This document shows positions 23,276-33,245 of a DNA stretch of 64,000 nt, one piece after another. The notes beneath the pieces were generated by a model. The model saw only the letters and a list, made by a program, of their open reading frames with translations, ran no database searches and had not been told where the DNA came from. The position numbers were made by a program, and so were the translations under genes. The stretch comes from Molanna angustata (taxonomy: Eukaryota > Arthropoda > Insecta > Trichoptera > Molannidae), in the NCBI GenBank assembly GCA_963576475.1, contig OY754968.1:12374107-12438106 (forward strand), given 5' to 3'. Numbering within the stretch: the stretch's first letter is position 1; the number at the start of each line of letters is the position of its first letter.

Positions 23276-24302
23276 TGAAAATTAAAAATGTACCAAAAAA
23301 AATATATATCAATTTTTCAACAAAAATCAAATGCAATTTTAAAGTTCCTGTATTTCTTGTATTATTTGCTTGTTTAATTGTGTAGATTTTTATAATATGC
23401 TATTAAGTTTTTAAGCTCTCCTCTTTCTCTTTCCGTCCAATTCCCAATATCCTTTCCATTCCTTCCCCTATATTACAGATTTTACAATTTACACAAAATT
23501 GATTATTTCTGTAAACTTAATGGAGTGTTAAATTATTCATGTATAATTTGTTATAAAGACTATGTTTACAAAATTAAATCAAAAATAAAATGTTATTACA
23601 ACATGCTTCCTGATTTTAACACATTTTTTTACCAATTTCTTGATTTTAACGTTCCTAATGATCACGACAGAATATTATATGAAATTCATTCAATTAAAAT
23701 TTAATTGTATATTAAAGGCATTAAAAACAAAAATGTGATTTCGAAAACTGTCAATTTAAAATATCAAATTTTTAATACACTTTTGATGTTCTCTTGTCAT
23801 TTTAATCTTATTAACATCCTTTACTTTATTCGATATTCAGAATAGCAAAAAATACATAAAATGAAAAAATTCGTCTTTCCATTAAAATTTAACTGTCTTA
23901 AGAATTGAACCTTATGTAGTAAAAAATAATTTGACAGGATAAATTTTTATTATAATATGATTTTACTAACTATATAACAATCTTCTTTCTTCAAATGATA
24001 AACTTTAAATTTTATTGTACCTGAATTAATTTTTAATTGTTTTAATTCGGGTAATTAAACACTAAATTATTCCATTCTTGATAAAGAAAGAGATTACATC
24101 AGCCCTCTTTGCATATTTTCAAAATCAAGTAAGTGTTATTGTTTTAAAGAGATTTTTTTCTGAAAACATTATGAGGGAGAGGGAACCTTAAGCCATGTCA
24201 CCTCCAGTGAGGAGGGTTGCTAATTTTATCACCGAGATTGTATTAATCTTCAAGAAAAATGTGATACCTAAATAACATTTTAAATAAACCCGTAAAAAAA
24301 AC
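23276..24302. other. very AT-rich stretch, nothing recognised
   Basis: Long A/T runs, no significant frame and no repeat shared with the rest of the window. Confidence 0.5.
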
Positions 24303-24440
24303 ATTGTAAAAAGAAATGACGAACCAGGAAAAAGTGGATAAGAGAGCGCAAGACAAACATAATAAAAAAAAACACGGAAGAGGCCTGGTTCAAGCAGTGG
24401 AGAGATAGCCGAGGAGAAGAAGAAGAAGAAATTAAAAAAA
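24303..24440 (+). mobile_element. LINE 3'-end fragment with (GAA)n tail
   Basis: A GGAAGAGGCCTGGTTCAAGC AGTGGAGAGATAGCC-type 3' end leads directly into GAGGAGAAGAAGAAGAAGAA. This parallels the tail of the intact RTE (57950-57985) and the fragment at 26750-26935. Confidence 0.55.
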
Positions 24441-24639
24441 AAAGTTATAAATTAATCAAATTGTGCTTTATTACATATTGTAAATTTACTTTTATTGAAA
24501 CCTGAGAGTTGAAATACAACAATATATACAAATATATGCACCTTTATTTTTCACTTTGATAAAAATAAACGAGTATAATTATTGTATATAAAAAAAATAA
24601 AACAATAATTAAATTTTATATAATATATAAAACGAGTAT

Positions 24640-24904
24640 CGGCCTTCATGGCTCAGTTGGTTAGGTATCTGATTACTGACCCAAAGGGTCCCGGGTTCGA
24701 TTCCCGGTGGAGACACAGTTTTTAATTGTGTTTTCAGTCTGGATCTGTGAGACGATTAATATGGATTATTAGACGATTATTATGACGATTAATATTAACA
24801 AGTCTCTAGAATGTGGCAACTTGTTATTGGGTGTGTTTTATATTAATATTTGACATAGTACCTGCTAGTTGCCCGAGAAGTAATATAGTATTCAAATTTT
24901 GTTC
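24640..24904 (+). mobile_element. tRNA-derived SINE, best preserved copy
   Basis: A-box-like TGGCTCAGTTGG (24649-24660) and B box GGGTTCGATTCCC (24693-24705) are correctly spaced for a polymerase III promoter. Then follow CAGTCTGGATCTGTGAGACG, CAACTTGTTATTGGGTGTGT and CCCGAGAAGTAAT. A 40-bp insertion or duplication of GACGATTAATAT-like words lies in the middle. It is not a working tRNA gene because the acceptor stem does not close. Confidence 0.8.
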
Positions 24905-24934
24905 ATTCAATGAGTTTTTTTAAATTATTTTTTG

Positions 24935-25370
24935 TTTAAATATTTTATTATGAAATTTGATAATTCTTCAATGCCATTTTATGAAAATGATGTGCATTTT
25001 TACCAATTTGAAAATAAAAACTTAAAATTTTAAGTTTCCTGAGATTGGGATCACTTTGAAATATTTGACAGTTAAAAAAATTGAGAAGCACTATTCAGAT
25101 ATCCTTCAAAATCTAATGGGGTCTAAGCGAGTATTAGATATACAAATTTGAGATTAGGAGTATTCTAGTCTATAAACGATAAATTAAAATAAACACACAG
25201 CACAGAGCACATTGTACTCAGCACACACACAGATATATTGTGTTGAAACTTTCAGAATACAATCTCAGCATGATACTTGTTGATAATCTGCAATGAAAAA
25301 AATTGCAATTAAAATTGCGAAATCATAACTCCCCACTATCCCCTTGGGTTAGTGAGGAGTAAAAATACAA
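24935..25370 (+). repeat. dispersed repeat family B, copy 1
   Basis: It shares ATAATTCTTCAATGCCATTT, CTTCAAAATCTAATGGGGTC, GCGAGTATTAGAT and ACTCCCCACTATCCCCTTGG with the complement of 27865-28290. The two copies lie in inverted orientation about 2.5 kb apart. Confidence 0.65.
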
Positions 25371-25429
25371 TCTGGACTATTTTTTTGCGGAAATGTTCAA
25401 TTGTTTTAATTCGAATTTGTTTACCATCA

Positions 25430-25660
25430 CGCCATGTCCCTCACGAGGTAGGCAGAGAGCACCGAACGCCACTTACTTCTATCTTGACATATATTCATCA
25501 CATCGTTAACATTCATACCATGCTCGTCTTTTGTTCACGCTTCTAACATTTTCGTCTTTCAAAATACCGTTCACATGGACGTGCCATCCGTTCCTTGGGC
25601 AGCCCCGACCTCTCATTGCATTCCTGTCCGCAATGTATATTTTCTTCGTCAGGCGTACCT
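25430..25660 (-). pseudogene. decayed LINE reverse transcriptase C-terminal fragment (same family as 62990-63300)
   Basis: The complement contains GAGGTACGCCTGACGAAGAA, ATATACATTGCGGACAGGAA and GGATGGCACGTCCATGTGAA. These match the plus strand at 63107-63195 nearly base for base. That copy reads RMNEERLTKKIYIADRNEMK and RSRPRKGCHVHVNGILK, the usual post-palm LINE tail. Confidence 0.6.
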
Positions 25661-25870
25661 CATTAATTCTTCTTATCGAAATCAATGTTTTTTTTTCTCT
25701 CCGGATATACCATAAAATATATATTTAAAAAAATATGTTATTAACTTTCAAAGTATTCGTATTGGTAATTTTTTATGTAACTTTGTTTATTGTAAACACC
25801 TTTGCCTCAGAAATGAATGAATTATTGGTATTGAAGCTTTTATTTTGTGGTATTCAGATACCGTGTAACT

Positions 25871-26412
25871 CAGGGGTTCCCAACCTTTTTGTACTCTAGA
25901 GCACATTATAAAATATCGGTAGGGTGGCGGGCACCACCTATTTTTAATGGACAAACTCCTTCCATAACTTCTCATTTTTCCATAATTTATTTTCTTTTAT
26001 TCATAATTTATTTATAAATAATAAACAAAAATGTTTCAAAATAATAAAATTACTATTCAAATCGTATACACACAGAGAAATGTATTTACAAAACGTAAGC
26101 AAAGTAAATAAAAAAACACAAATACAAAGATAACATTTAGAAAAATATATAATATCAATGTGTCAATATGATCTTTGGCATTGCATATCGTTGGCCAGTG
26201 CCTCATAATTAGGAGAGTACGACGATAATCCTGTTAGCAAACAATCATAAACAATCATAAACGACAAGTACTGTCAGCAAAGGAACCACTCATACCTACA
26301 ATATCGCAAACATACGAACGTATTATAAACCTAAGCACTCAAAAAATGAAAACCTTAACAAATAAATAAAAATGCACCATGGCGCCCGCGGGCACGGGGT
26401 TGGGAACCTCTG
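25871..26412. mobile_element. hAT-type MITE with exact 8-bp target duplication
   Basis: The left end is CAGGGGTTCCCAACC. The right end is GGTTGGGAACCTCTG, a 15-bp inverted repeat with one mismatch. GTGTAACT flanks both sides (25863-25870 and 26413-26420). CAGNGGTTCCCAACC ends plus an 8-bp duplication are diagnostic of the hAT superfamily. The 542-bp interior is AT-rich and non-coding. Confidence 0.92.
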
Positions 26413-26494
26413 GTGTAACTTATACACGACTTAAATAAAATATTATCAAATGATCAAAAAAATTAAATCTTAGGTTAACTTCAGAATTATCGTA

Positions 26495-26705
26495 TAACGT
26501 CGCCTTTCGTGGCTCGATTTATCAGATATCTGACTCATGAGCGAATGACTCGGGTTCGATTCCCGATGGAGACACAATTGTGTTTTAGTCTGGATCTGTG
26601 ACACAATAAATATCCTAACTCGCCAGAATGTGTCAAATTGTTATTGGGTGCGTGTTCAATGAATATTTGGCGTAGAGTCTATTAGTTGCCCGAGAAGATA
26701 TACAA
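26495..26705 (+). mobile_element. tRNA-derived SINE
   Basis: A tRNA-like head (CGTGGCTCGATTTATCAGAT, then GGGTTCGATTCCC at 26551-26563) is followed by AGTCTGGATCTGTGACAC, TTGTTATTGGGTGCGTGTTC and TTGCCCGAGAAG. It is diverged relative to the 24640 copy. Confidence 0.75.
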
Positions 26706-26747
26706 AAATGAAAATGAATAAAATGTGTAGGTACATAATATAATAAG

Positions 26748-26935
26748 CTTAAATGGAATCCACGTGGAGGTGTTGGAAGACCGCCAATGAGATGGAGAGA
26801 TGACATCAGCCGTTATGCTGGTGCTAATTGGTTGCTCAGAGCACAGGATAGAGTGGCGTGGAAGGAGATGGAGGAGGCCTTCGTCCAGGAGTGGACGGGA
26901 TTGGGCTGAGAAGAAGAAGAAAAAATTGGAATCAG
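26748..26935 (+). pseudogene. LINE 3' end: last residues of reverse transcriptase plus (GAA)n tail
   Basis: The frame gives WNPRGGVGRPPMRWRDDISR, then AGANWLLRAQDRVAWKEMEE and FVQEWTGLG before the stop. This is the classic end of a large group of insect LINEs (GRPxxRWxDD ... AxDRxxWKxxEEAFVQxW). GAGAAGAAGAAG follows immediately. All upstream coding is missing (5' truncation). The fragment itself shows no stop, so it is relatively young. Confidence 0.75.
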
Positions 26936-27024
26936 AGTTGAAACACTTCTTGAAAAGGCCAGTATCTACACATAAAATATAACAAAAAATGTGGTTTAGA
27001 TTTACGACAATGGTAATAGTACTT

Positions 27025-27370
27025 TTTCTTTGCCTTATCCCACTTTAGGTAGGGTCGGCTCACCTAATCCTTTGGCGCCACGATGATCTGTCTTGTATTG
27101 TCGGGGCTGGGATGTGGATCCATGAGCTTACTCATATTGCCCCACCACGTGGATATTGGACGTCCTTTTCCTTGTCTGTTTTCTGCAGTATGCACCACAT
27201 GATCATTTTGCCTCCTCATTACATGTCCATACTATCTGAGTCGGCTTTCTGTAAGTTTTTCTGGTATGGGGGTTACTCCAAAGCTTCCTCTTATTAATTC
27301 ATTACGAATTTGATCAAGCTTAGTCACCCCGCCTGCCCACCTCAGCATTTTCATTTCAATATTAATTTTA
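27025..27370 (-). pseudogene. RTE-type LINE reverse transcriptase C-terminal fragment
   Basis: Minus strand reading from about 27360: EMKMLRWAGGVTKLDQIRNE, LIRGSFGVTPIPEKLTESRL, R, stop, YGHVMRRQNDHVV, GRPISTWWGNMSK. It aligns with EMKMLRWSAGVTREDRIRNE, YVRGSFGVAPIPEKLKETRL and RWYGHVSRRSDDHVV of the intact RTE protein at 54912-57947, with W changed to stop in YGHV's neighbour. It is another subfamily copy, 5'-truncated and inactive. Confidence 0.85.
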
Positions 27371-27864
27371 ATGGTAATAGTAGGTACTTGATTAAAAAAA
27401 TAATCACGTATATTTTCTGTGCTAAATAAATCAATTTAATCGGAAATATGTCGGTCCTAGCCCAAATAGCTAGATTTTAAATAAATCTTTGTAAGTTTGC
27501 GAAGAGGCCATCATTGTGTTTTCGCGTCCTTATTGATTTATCTCCGGCGAGAAGTTATAAAACACATAGATAAGCCAGTTGACACTTCAAAGTCGTAGAT
27601 GTTTAATTACCACCTTCCTGGGCAAACTTCGCCCCTTAATTTTACTATCTAGTTAAGATGCATAAAAGTGACATTCTCCTGCGCCATTTTAATTTAAATC
27701 ATCTCCCTCCCTTTCCTTCTTTCCTTCTCCCAACCGGCCCTGCCTAAAAACACCCGACCAGTGGTGCCCGGTGGAAAGATAAAATAATGAAAAAAATAAG
27801 TTCAAAATAAATTTGTAATTTTTTTTATTTAATTGTTGATTTTAAATTTATTTTTTTGTTTGGA
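27371..27864. other. unique-looking DNA, no repeat or gene recognised
   Basis: 27480-27760 has mixed composition (for example CCTTATTGATTTATCTCCGG, GCAAACTTCGCCCCTTAATT) unlike the AT-rich filler, then pyrimidine runs. Confidence 0.4.
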
Positions 27865-28290
27865 TTGTTAAGTTTTTTTTACGCCTCACAAGGGAACATA
27901 GTGGGGAGTTATGTAAACACAATTTGAAAGGCTATTATTTTTATTGCAGATTATTAACCAGTATCTGTGTGTGTATTATGTACGCCGTGTTTATTCTACT
28001 TTATCGACTAAAGTACCTACTCATCCGATTTTTTTTAAAGTTGCAGTTTGATAAATCTAATACTCGCTTAGACCCCATTAGATTTTGAAGGATAATTGAT
28101 CAGTGCATCTCAATTTTTTAAACTGTCATTTATTTCTAAGTGTCTCCATGCTCAGGAAACTTGAAATTTGATACTAATATTTACTAATTTGTAAAAAGAC
28201 ACATCACGTTCACAAAATGGCATTGTAGAATTATCAATTTTTCCTAGTAAAAAATAATTTAACAGTACTCATACAAAGTTTGATTACTTT
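27865..28290 (-). repeat. dispersed repeat family B, copy 2
   Basis: Inverted counterpart of 24935-25370. It begins near TTACGCCTCACAAGGGAACA, TAGTGGGGAGTTATG and includes ACTCGCTTAGACCCCATTAG. Confidence 0.65.
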
Positions 28291-28347
28291 GTTGAGTGAC
28301 TTGGTAGTGGGAGTCAAGCGTTGGCCACAACCCACTCGTTTTATTCT

Positions 28348-28595
28348 ACATATCGACCGCTTACCGCCAATACCTGCTAACTCAAATTTCAATTAAATTT
28401 CTACCTTCAACTTCTATCTTACACAGAAGTGTTAATTAACACCAAAAACGAATATATAGTTATAGGTACATTGTAAAAAACAACTGTTTTTTAAAGCAAT
28501 GTTGGAAATAAAATTATAAAACAGTGTTTTCAGAATGTTCTGTAAAATTTTGCATATTTAAGATAGGAGGTATTGACGGTAAGCGGTCGACATGT
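28348..28595. mobile_element. small MITE with 28-bp inverted ends
   Basis: ACATATCGACCGCTTACCGC then CAATACCT at 28348-28375 is mirrored at 28568-28595 with two mismatches. The element is 248 bp, AT-rich and non-coding. No clear target duplication was seen. The pogo element begins only 30 bp away. Confidence 0.7.
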
Positions 28596-28624
28596 GTTCT
28601 ATATGTATGTAATATATATATGTA

Positions 28625-31133
28625 GGGTAAAGCAAGCAAAGAGTACGCACTTAACAAACCTTTAATTTTAATAAATTTTATAAACAACTTACATTCAAAC
28701 TATAACGACGTTATTGAACTATGACATTTTTGAAAACAAAATAATATGTTGTAAATGTATAAAAATAATAAAAAACATTAAAAACTAAGCATATAAAAAA
28801 TGTCTCCCTGTGCGTACTCTTACCTACTATACTAGGAAAGAGTGCGCACGACTATTTCTTCATACAAGGTAAGAGTACGCACGACTATTTCTTCATATAA
28901 CTTAATAATTTCAATTACACACATGACAATTAAAAGCTCCGAAGCCGACGTAATCGGTGCACTCATCGTGCCACCATGCTTCACACCTTGAACATTGAAT
29001 CCAATCAACTTCAGGTGGGTCAACATATACCTCCATACAAAGAGGACAACGAATGACATTTTGACTAGCTTGAACATATGAACTATTTGATGATCCTTCA
29101 GCTGTTCGTTTTATTACTTTTTTCATTGTTTTTATTCGTAACTTCTCTGCTTTTTCTTTCTTCTTCTCTTCTTCTTCTTTTTTCTTATCTTCTAATTGTT
29201 TTTTGTAAGGAGAACTCGTGAGTACTTCAGATTTCTTTCTTTTTATATTTTGTTTTCTCTGTAATGTAGTTTTTGGTAGTGGGCGAATTTCAGATGGCTG
29301 GAAACAGGATTTTGACGTCATTTCAATGCTCTCAGTCACCTGTGAGGGGTTTATAATGGAGGGAACCGCCGCATCTTTCTGATTAATGGCATCAATGTTA
29401 GATGAAATACTTGAAGAAGGTGTCAAAATTTGCGGTTCTGGCAAATTTGTAACTTCTGAAGGAGCAAAGTCGGTATCGTTAAAAATCTGGTCGTTGTAAG
29501 GCCATATTCCACAACATTCAAAAGCTTTTTTAGCTTTATCTATAGATGCCACCTTAGAATATGCAGTTCCAAATAATTGAGCGACCTGAAATTGTGTGAT
29601 AGCACGTCCAGGATTAGTGACTTGCCAGTTATCACAGGCTACGGCATATGCTCTTTTCAATGGTCCAAAAAAGCCTGTATCCAGACTCTGCAGTCGGTGA
29701 CTGGTATGTGGTGCCAAACTCAAAAGAACTACTCCAGACTCTCGAGCCGTTTCAATTGCAGCTAAACTCAAATGTGAAGAATGGTTGTCTAATATTAAAA
29801 GTACCGGTGCTTCTTTAGTTACTTTTACCATCTTAATGAAGTGTTGAAGCCATTCTAAAAACAGCTCAGAGTTCATGTATCCTGAATCGGATACTAAAAG
29901 TAATGAATCATCAGGAGCGCCTTGCATTAATTCCAACTTCTTGCGCTTACGTGGGAAAATCAATGCAGGTGGAACAAATAAACCAGAAGCACTCATACAA
30001 CAAACTGCTGTCATAGTTTGGCCTCTTTCAGCGGAGACAATTTTACCCACATTTTTTTTACCTTGTTGTGCATAAATTTTTGGTAATTTATTGGGAACTG
30101 TTTGTAAACCAGTTTCGTCCATGTTAAAAATATGTCTTCCAACGAATTGGTAAGTAGCGATTAAATCTTTCAAATTTTTGAAAAATCTATCCACTTGTAC
30201 TCTGTTAAATCCAGAGGCACGCGCTAAGCTCGTTTTTTCAGGCTGTCTGAGACTCAGATTTTGCCTTCGTGCAAACTCTTCTACCCATGTTTTGCTTGCC
30301 TGTTTGGTTTCTTTGTTAAAGCGATGGTTAATTCCATTTTTCTCAGCTAATTCAAATGCAAATCTTCCTAAATCTTTCTTTGTCACTCCATAGAAATAGT
30401 TATCGAGTTGCCTACAATGTTCAGCCAATGCCTGTTCCATTTCATCAGTAAAAACTTTGTGAAATCTACCTAATGACAATGGGATTGAGCCTGATTTTAA
30501 TCTTTTACGGAGAGTTGCTTCAGGAATGCCATAGGATTTTGCAATAGCTCTTTTGCTTTCCCCCTTCTCTATTCTTTCGTTAATTTCCTTCATATTTTTT
30601 TCATTGAAAAATAATTTTCTCTCTGTTTTTTTCGTGTATTTTCCCATTTTCTGCAAAGAGAAAACCATAAGATAAATCAATATAAAATATCTCAAACATG
30701 TAATGCGAAATACTGTCATACAAGCAAAGAGTACGCATGCGTACTCTTTGGGTGCGTACTCTTTGCTATCGGGTCAATTTGATGACATAAATTTTTATTC
30801 AAAAAATAAAACTCAGTATCAAAAAATAAATGCACGAAAACCAAAGCCAGACTATCATTAAACAAGTAAAAATAATACTCACTGTTATTGTAGCAATCCA
30901 ACTCTTGTAGCAAACAAGTTATTTTGACTGATTTTTAGATAAAAACTACAAAAAAACAAAAAAATTATTTTGTACCAAGACGTATTCCGACACGTGCGTA
31001 AACAAGTCGCCTAGTGACAGTTCACATCAAAGACAACTGAATGTGATCCCAGTATTGCCAACATAGAATTTTTTTTCGAAATAAATCACGATGCGTACTC
31101 TTAGCTTGTGCGTACTCTTTGCTTGCTTTACCC
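28625..31133 (-). mobile_element. complete pogo-type DNA transposon
   Basis: The ends GGGTAAAGCAAGCAAAGAGT ACGCAC (28625-28650) and their exact complement (31108-31133) form a 26-bp perfect terminal inverted repeat, flanked by TA (28623-28624 and 31134-31135). The element is 2509 bp. The core word GAGTACGC or GCGTACTC recurs inside near both ends: 28811, 28872, 30727, 30737, 30752 and 31093. One adjacent pair (28845-28895) forms a 31-bp direct repeat. These are likely transposase binding sites. The single gene inside is open. Confidence 0.95.
28911..30647 (-). CDS. pogo-type DDE transposase with C-terminal PHD-like zinc finger
   Basis: The product cuts and joins DNA to move the surrounding element. 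I start at the ATG at 30647 (MGKYTKKTER, context GAAAATGG), giving 578 residues; an in-frame ATG at 30719 would add 24 residues of non-conserved sequence. CTTTGCAG just upstream of 30647 could be a splice acceptor. Residues 8-52 form a Psq-type helix-turn-helix (EINERIEKGESKRAIAKSYG). About 60-130 is a CENP-B-like DNA-binding segment. The DDE domain carries NMDETG (D177), LILDNHSSH (D287) and QSLDTGFFGP (D323), spacing DD35D. A basic/acidic low-complexity linker (460-515) leads to a C4HC3 PHD-type finger: C534, C537, C552, C555, H560, C563, C574, C577. No stop or frameshift interrupts the frame, so it may be functional. Domesticated relatives exist, but the intact ends argue for a live or recent transposon. 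Confidence 0.93.
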   Translation of the reverse strand: MGKYTKKTERKLFFNEKNMKEINERIEKGESKRAIAKSYGIPEATLRKRLKSGSIPLSLGRFHKVFTDEMEQALAEHCRQLDNYFYGVTKKDLGRFAFELAEKNGINHRFNKETKQASKTWVEEFARRQNLSLRQPEKTSLARASGFNRVQVDRFFKNLKDLIATYQFVGRHIFNMDETGLQTVPNKLPKIYAQQGKKNVGKIVSAERGQTMTAVCCMSASGLFVPPALIFPRKRKKLELMQGAPDDSLLLVSDSGYMNSELFLEWLQHFIKMVKVTKEAPVLLILDNHSSHLSLAAIETARESGVVLLSLAPHTSHRLQSLDTGFFGPLKRAYAVACDNWQVTNPGRAITQFQVAQLFGTAYSKVASIDKAKKAFECCGIWPYNDQIFNDTDFAPSEVTNLPEPQILTPSSSISSNIDAINQKDAAVPSIINPSQVTESIEMTSKSCFQPSEIRPLPKTTLQRKQNIKRKKSEVLTSSPYKKQLEDKKKEEEEKKKEKAEKLRIKTMKKVIKRTAEGSSNSSYVQASQNVIRCPLCMEVYVDPPEVDWIQCSRCEAWWHDECTDYVGFGAFNCHVCN

Positions 31134-31135
31134 TA

Positions 31136-31924
31136 CTATAAATATGATGATTTTCCTAGATTAAGATTTATTAACATTTATTTAGTTTCCATGTTTTACG
31201 AAATGTGAATTACTTTGTGGATTCACATCAAAACACAAGACAATCTCTATTAGAATATTAGACATAAATAAGTATGAATGTATTGTTGTAGAATTGCTTG
31301 CATTTTAATATTGTGTATAATTATTGTATTCTTAAAATAAGTAAAAAAACGATGTAGACAATTTTTTATATAGATGTCATATTTTCTTCTTGCAGAGAAT
31401 ATTTTTCTTAATATGGTGGTGATAATATGGTGTACAATGAATTAACTTGATATTGATTTCCAATCACTTTTTACTTTGGAGAAATATGAGTACAAAATAT
31501 AATCAGTTTTCAGTCAAATTTGATGTTTATAGATCAGGGTATAAAACCAAAAAAAAATGTATTCTTTCCACTTCAGAAAGTAAACTCATAATATTGTAAC
31601 CAAAATATCAAATTATATTTTCATTGTTTGATTTGAAACAATAGGTAATTAACAATAATTTAGATACAGGTAAACAAGAAATACTTAAATGTAGAAACAC
31701 CTATGAGAAAAATCTATAAGTTTTGTATATCAAACTTGTTGCATTTAATACTACAGATCATCTTTCATAATTCTATCACAATTATATCTTAAATGTCTCA
31801 TAATATTTTTATTTTCATACAAATAACAATATTTTTCCTATAAGAACATGAAATAATAAAATAATATCATACTTTGTTATTTTAATTATAACTATATAAG
31901 AATATAGACATACATAGAAATAAG
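31136..31924. other. very AT-rich stretch, nothing recognised
   Basis: No frame longer than background and no repeat shared with other parts of the window. Confidence 0.5.
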
Positions 31925-32125
31925 TCATATTATCTTGCGACTCCCATTAATCCAACTGTCGATTCGTTCAAGAGAATGAAATTCTTTTGAAGGAAGAGGC
32001 AGTTTGAATCCAAGACGCGTGTATGAAGGAACAGGATTGTATGCAGGGTCCATATTTTTCACGGTTTTTCCAACTTTGAAGTCAAAAAACACCAATTTAG
32101 AGGCTTCGTAGCAAATATGTTCTAC

Positions 32126-32676
32126 TAGGTATAAATGAAAACACTAATTAGTTTTAGTTTCACTATTTAATTTTAACACTGGCACTGACCGGTATCGATC
32201 TGAAGATCATCGTCAGAGTGCGCGAAAATGAAAGTAAACAGAGTTTAAATAGATATGACTGAAATATTGGTACACAACCTTTTTTTTTTTTTTTGTAAAG
32301 TTCTATCAGTTCGATTAGTATTGCCAGAAAGAACTGATGAAGAAAACTGGCAAACAAAACAGTATGGTAAATATGTGGGATGTATACAAAGTTTAGTAAT
32401 GTTGAAGTAGAAAGAAAAACTGATTTTACATTATACAATATAGAAACTGATAGAACTTTACAAAAAAAAAAAAGGTTGTGTACCAATATTTCAGTCATAT
32501 CTATTTAAACTCTGTTTACTTTCATTTTCGCGCACTCTGACGATGATCTTCAGATCGATACCGGTCAGTGCCAGTGTTAAAATTAAATAGTGAAACTAAA
32601 ACTAATTAGTGTTTTCATTTATACCTAGTATAATGGAGTTTCACCACGAATTATCCGTCGACAAAATTAACAAGTT
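32126..32676 (+). mobile_element. short Penelope-like insertion with inverted arms and 13-bp target duplication
   Basis: AAATATGTTCTAC occurs at 32113-32125 and 32677-32689 and is single in the other family A copies, so it is the duplicated target. Within it, 32126-32310 and about 32445-32630 are inverted copies of a Penelope 3' region. The arms carry CTGACGATGATCTTCAGATC and GATACCGG (32537-32564, and its complement near 32195-32216), and end GTTTTCATTTATACCTAGTA. The plus-strand copy extends about 46 bp further to its 3' terminus than the inverted one. No reverse transcriptase domain remains. Confidence 0.75.
32537..32564 (+). ncRNA. hammerhead-ribozyme-like motif of Penelope-like element
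   Basis: CTGACGA, then a stem GATC-TTCA-GATC, then GATAC. Hammerhead cores need CUGANGA, stem II and GAAA; here GAAA reads GATA, so cleavage is doubtful. Penelope-like elements are known to carry hammerhead motifs in their terminal repeats. An inverted copy lies at about 32191-32218. Confidence 0.5.
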
Positions 32677-33245
32677 AAATATGTTCTACATATAGATTTA
32701 CTCAGAATTCGGAGTAGAACATTTAGTGTGTCTGTGTGTGTGTCTATATTTTTTTATGATAAATTTATGTGTTTAACTGCCTATATTTCCTAAGTTTTTA
32801 AAAATATCGGAAAAAACCGAAACACCCCAACTAGATAATTTCATTTTCTATAAAAGATATTCACATTGTAGTAGTAAATCTCAATTTTTTATACAATTTT
32901 TATAAAAATTGAATTTAGTGACGACATCGCTTCATACAATTTGTATGGCAGTCGCCTATACACAATATCCAAGAAGACTTAATAGTTTAATACTTAATCT
33001 CCAAACACACATACAAGCCATCATGTTGTTTTCATATTCCGGGTAGGAAAAAAGGACTGACCTCCATACTATCCTATCTTGACATACATACCCAAATGTG
33101 TTGTATAGAAAACAAAATATCTTAAAATATTCAATAATTTGGATTTATGGGTTAATAGTTTGGTACTTATTCTTCAACTATACAGAGTATCGCTATCGAC
33201 AGTAGGATCTCATGTGTTACATGCAACTAGTTTAATAGTAGGTAT

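Larger units (their letters stand above)
31925..33245 (-). repeat. dispersed repeat family A, copy 2, interrupted by a Penelope insertion
   Basis: On the minus strand it starts CTAGTTGCATGTAACACATG (about 33233) and ends near AACGAATCGACAGTTGGATT (31952-31971). It matches copy 1 (21822-22370) at both ends and copy 3 (34345-35290) in the middle, for example AGGTCAGTCCTTTTTTCCTA and TTGGTGTTTTTTGACTTCAA. Removal of the insertion at 32126-32676 restores continuity with the other copies. Confidence 0.75.

Noticed and set aside
24640..24720. tRNA gene
   Set aside because: A and B boxes are present, but the acceptor stem does not pair and the sequence continues into a tail shared with three other copies; this is a SINE head.
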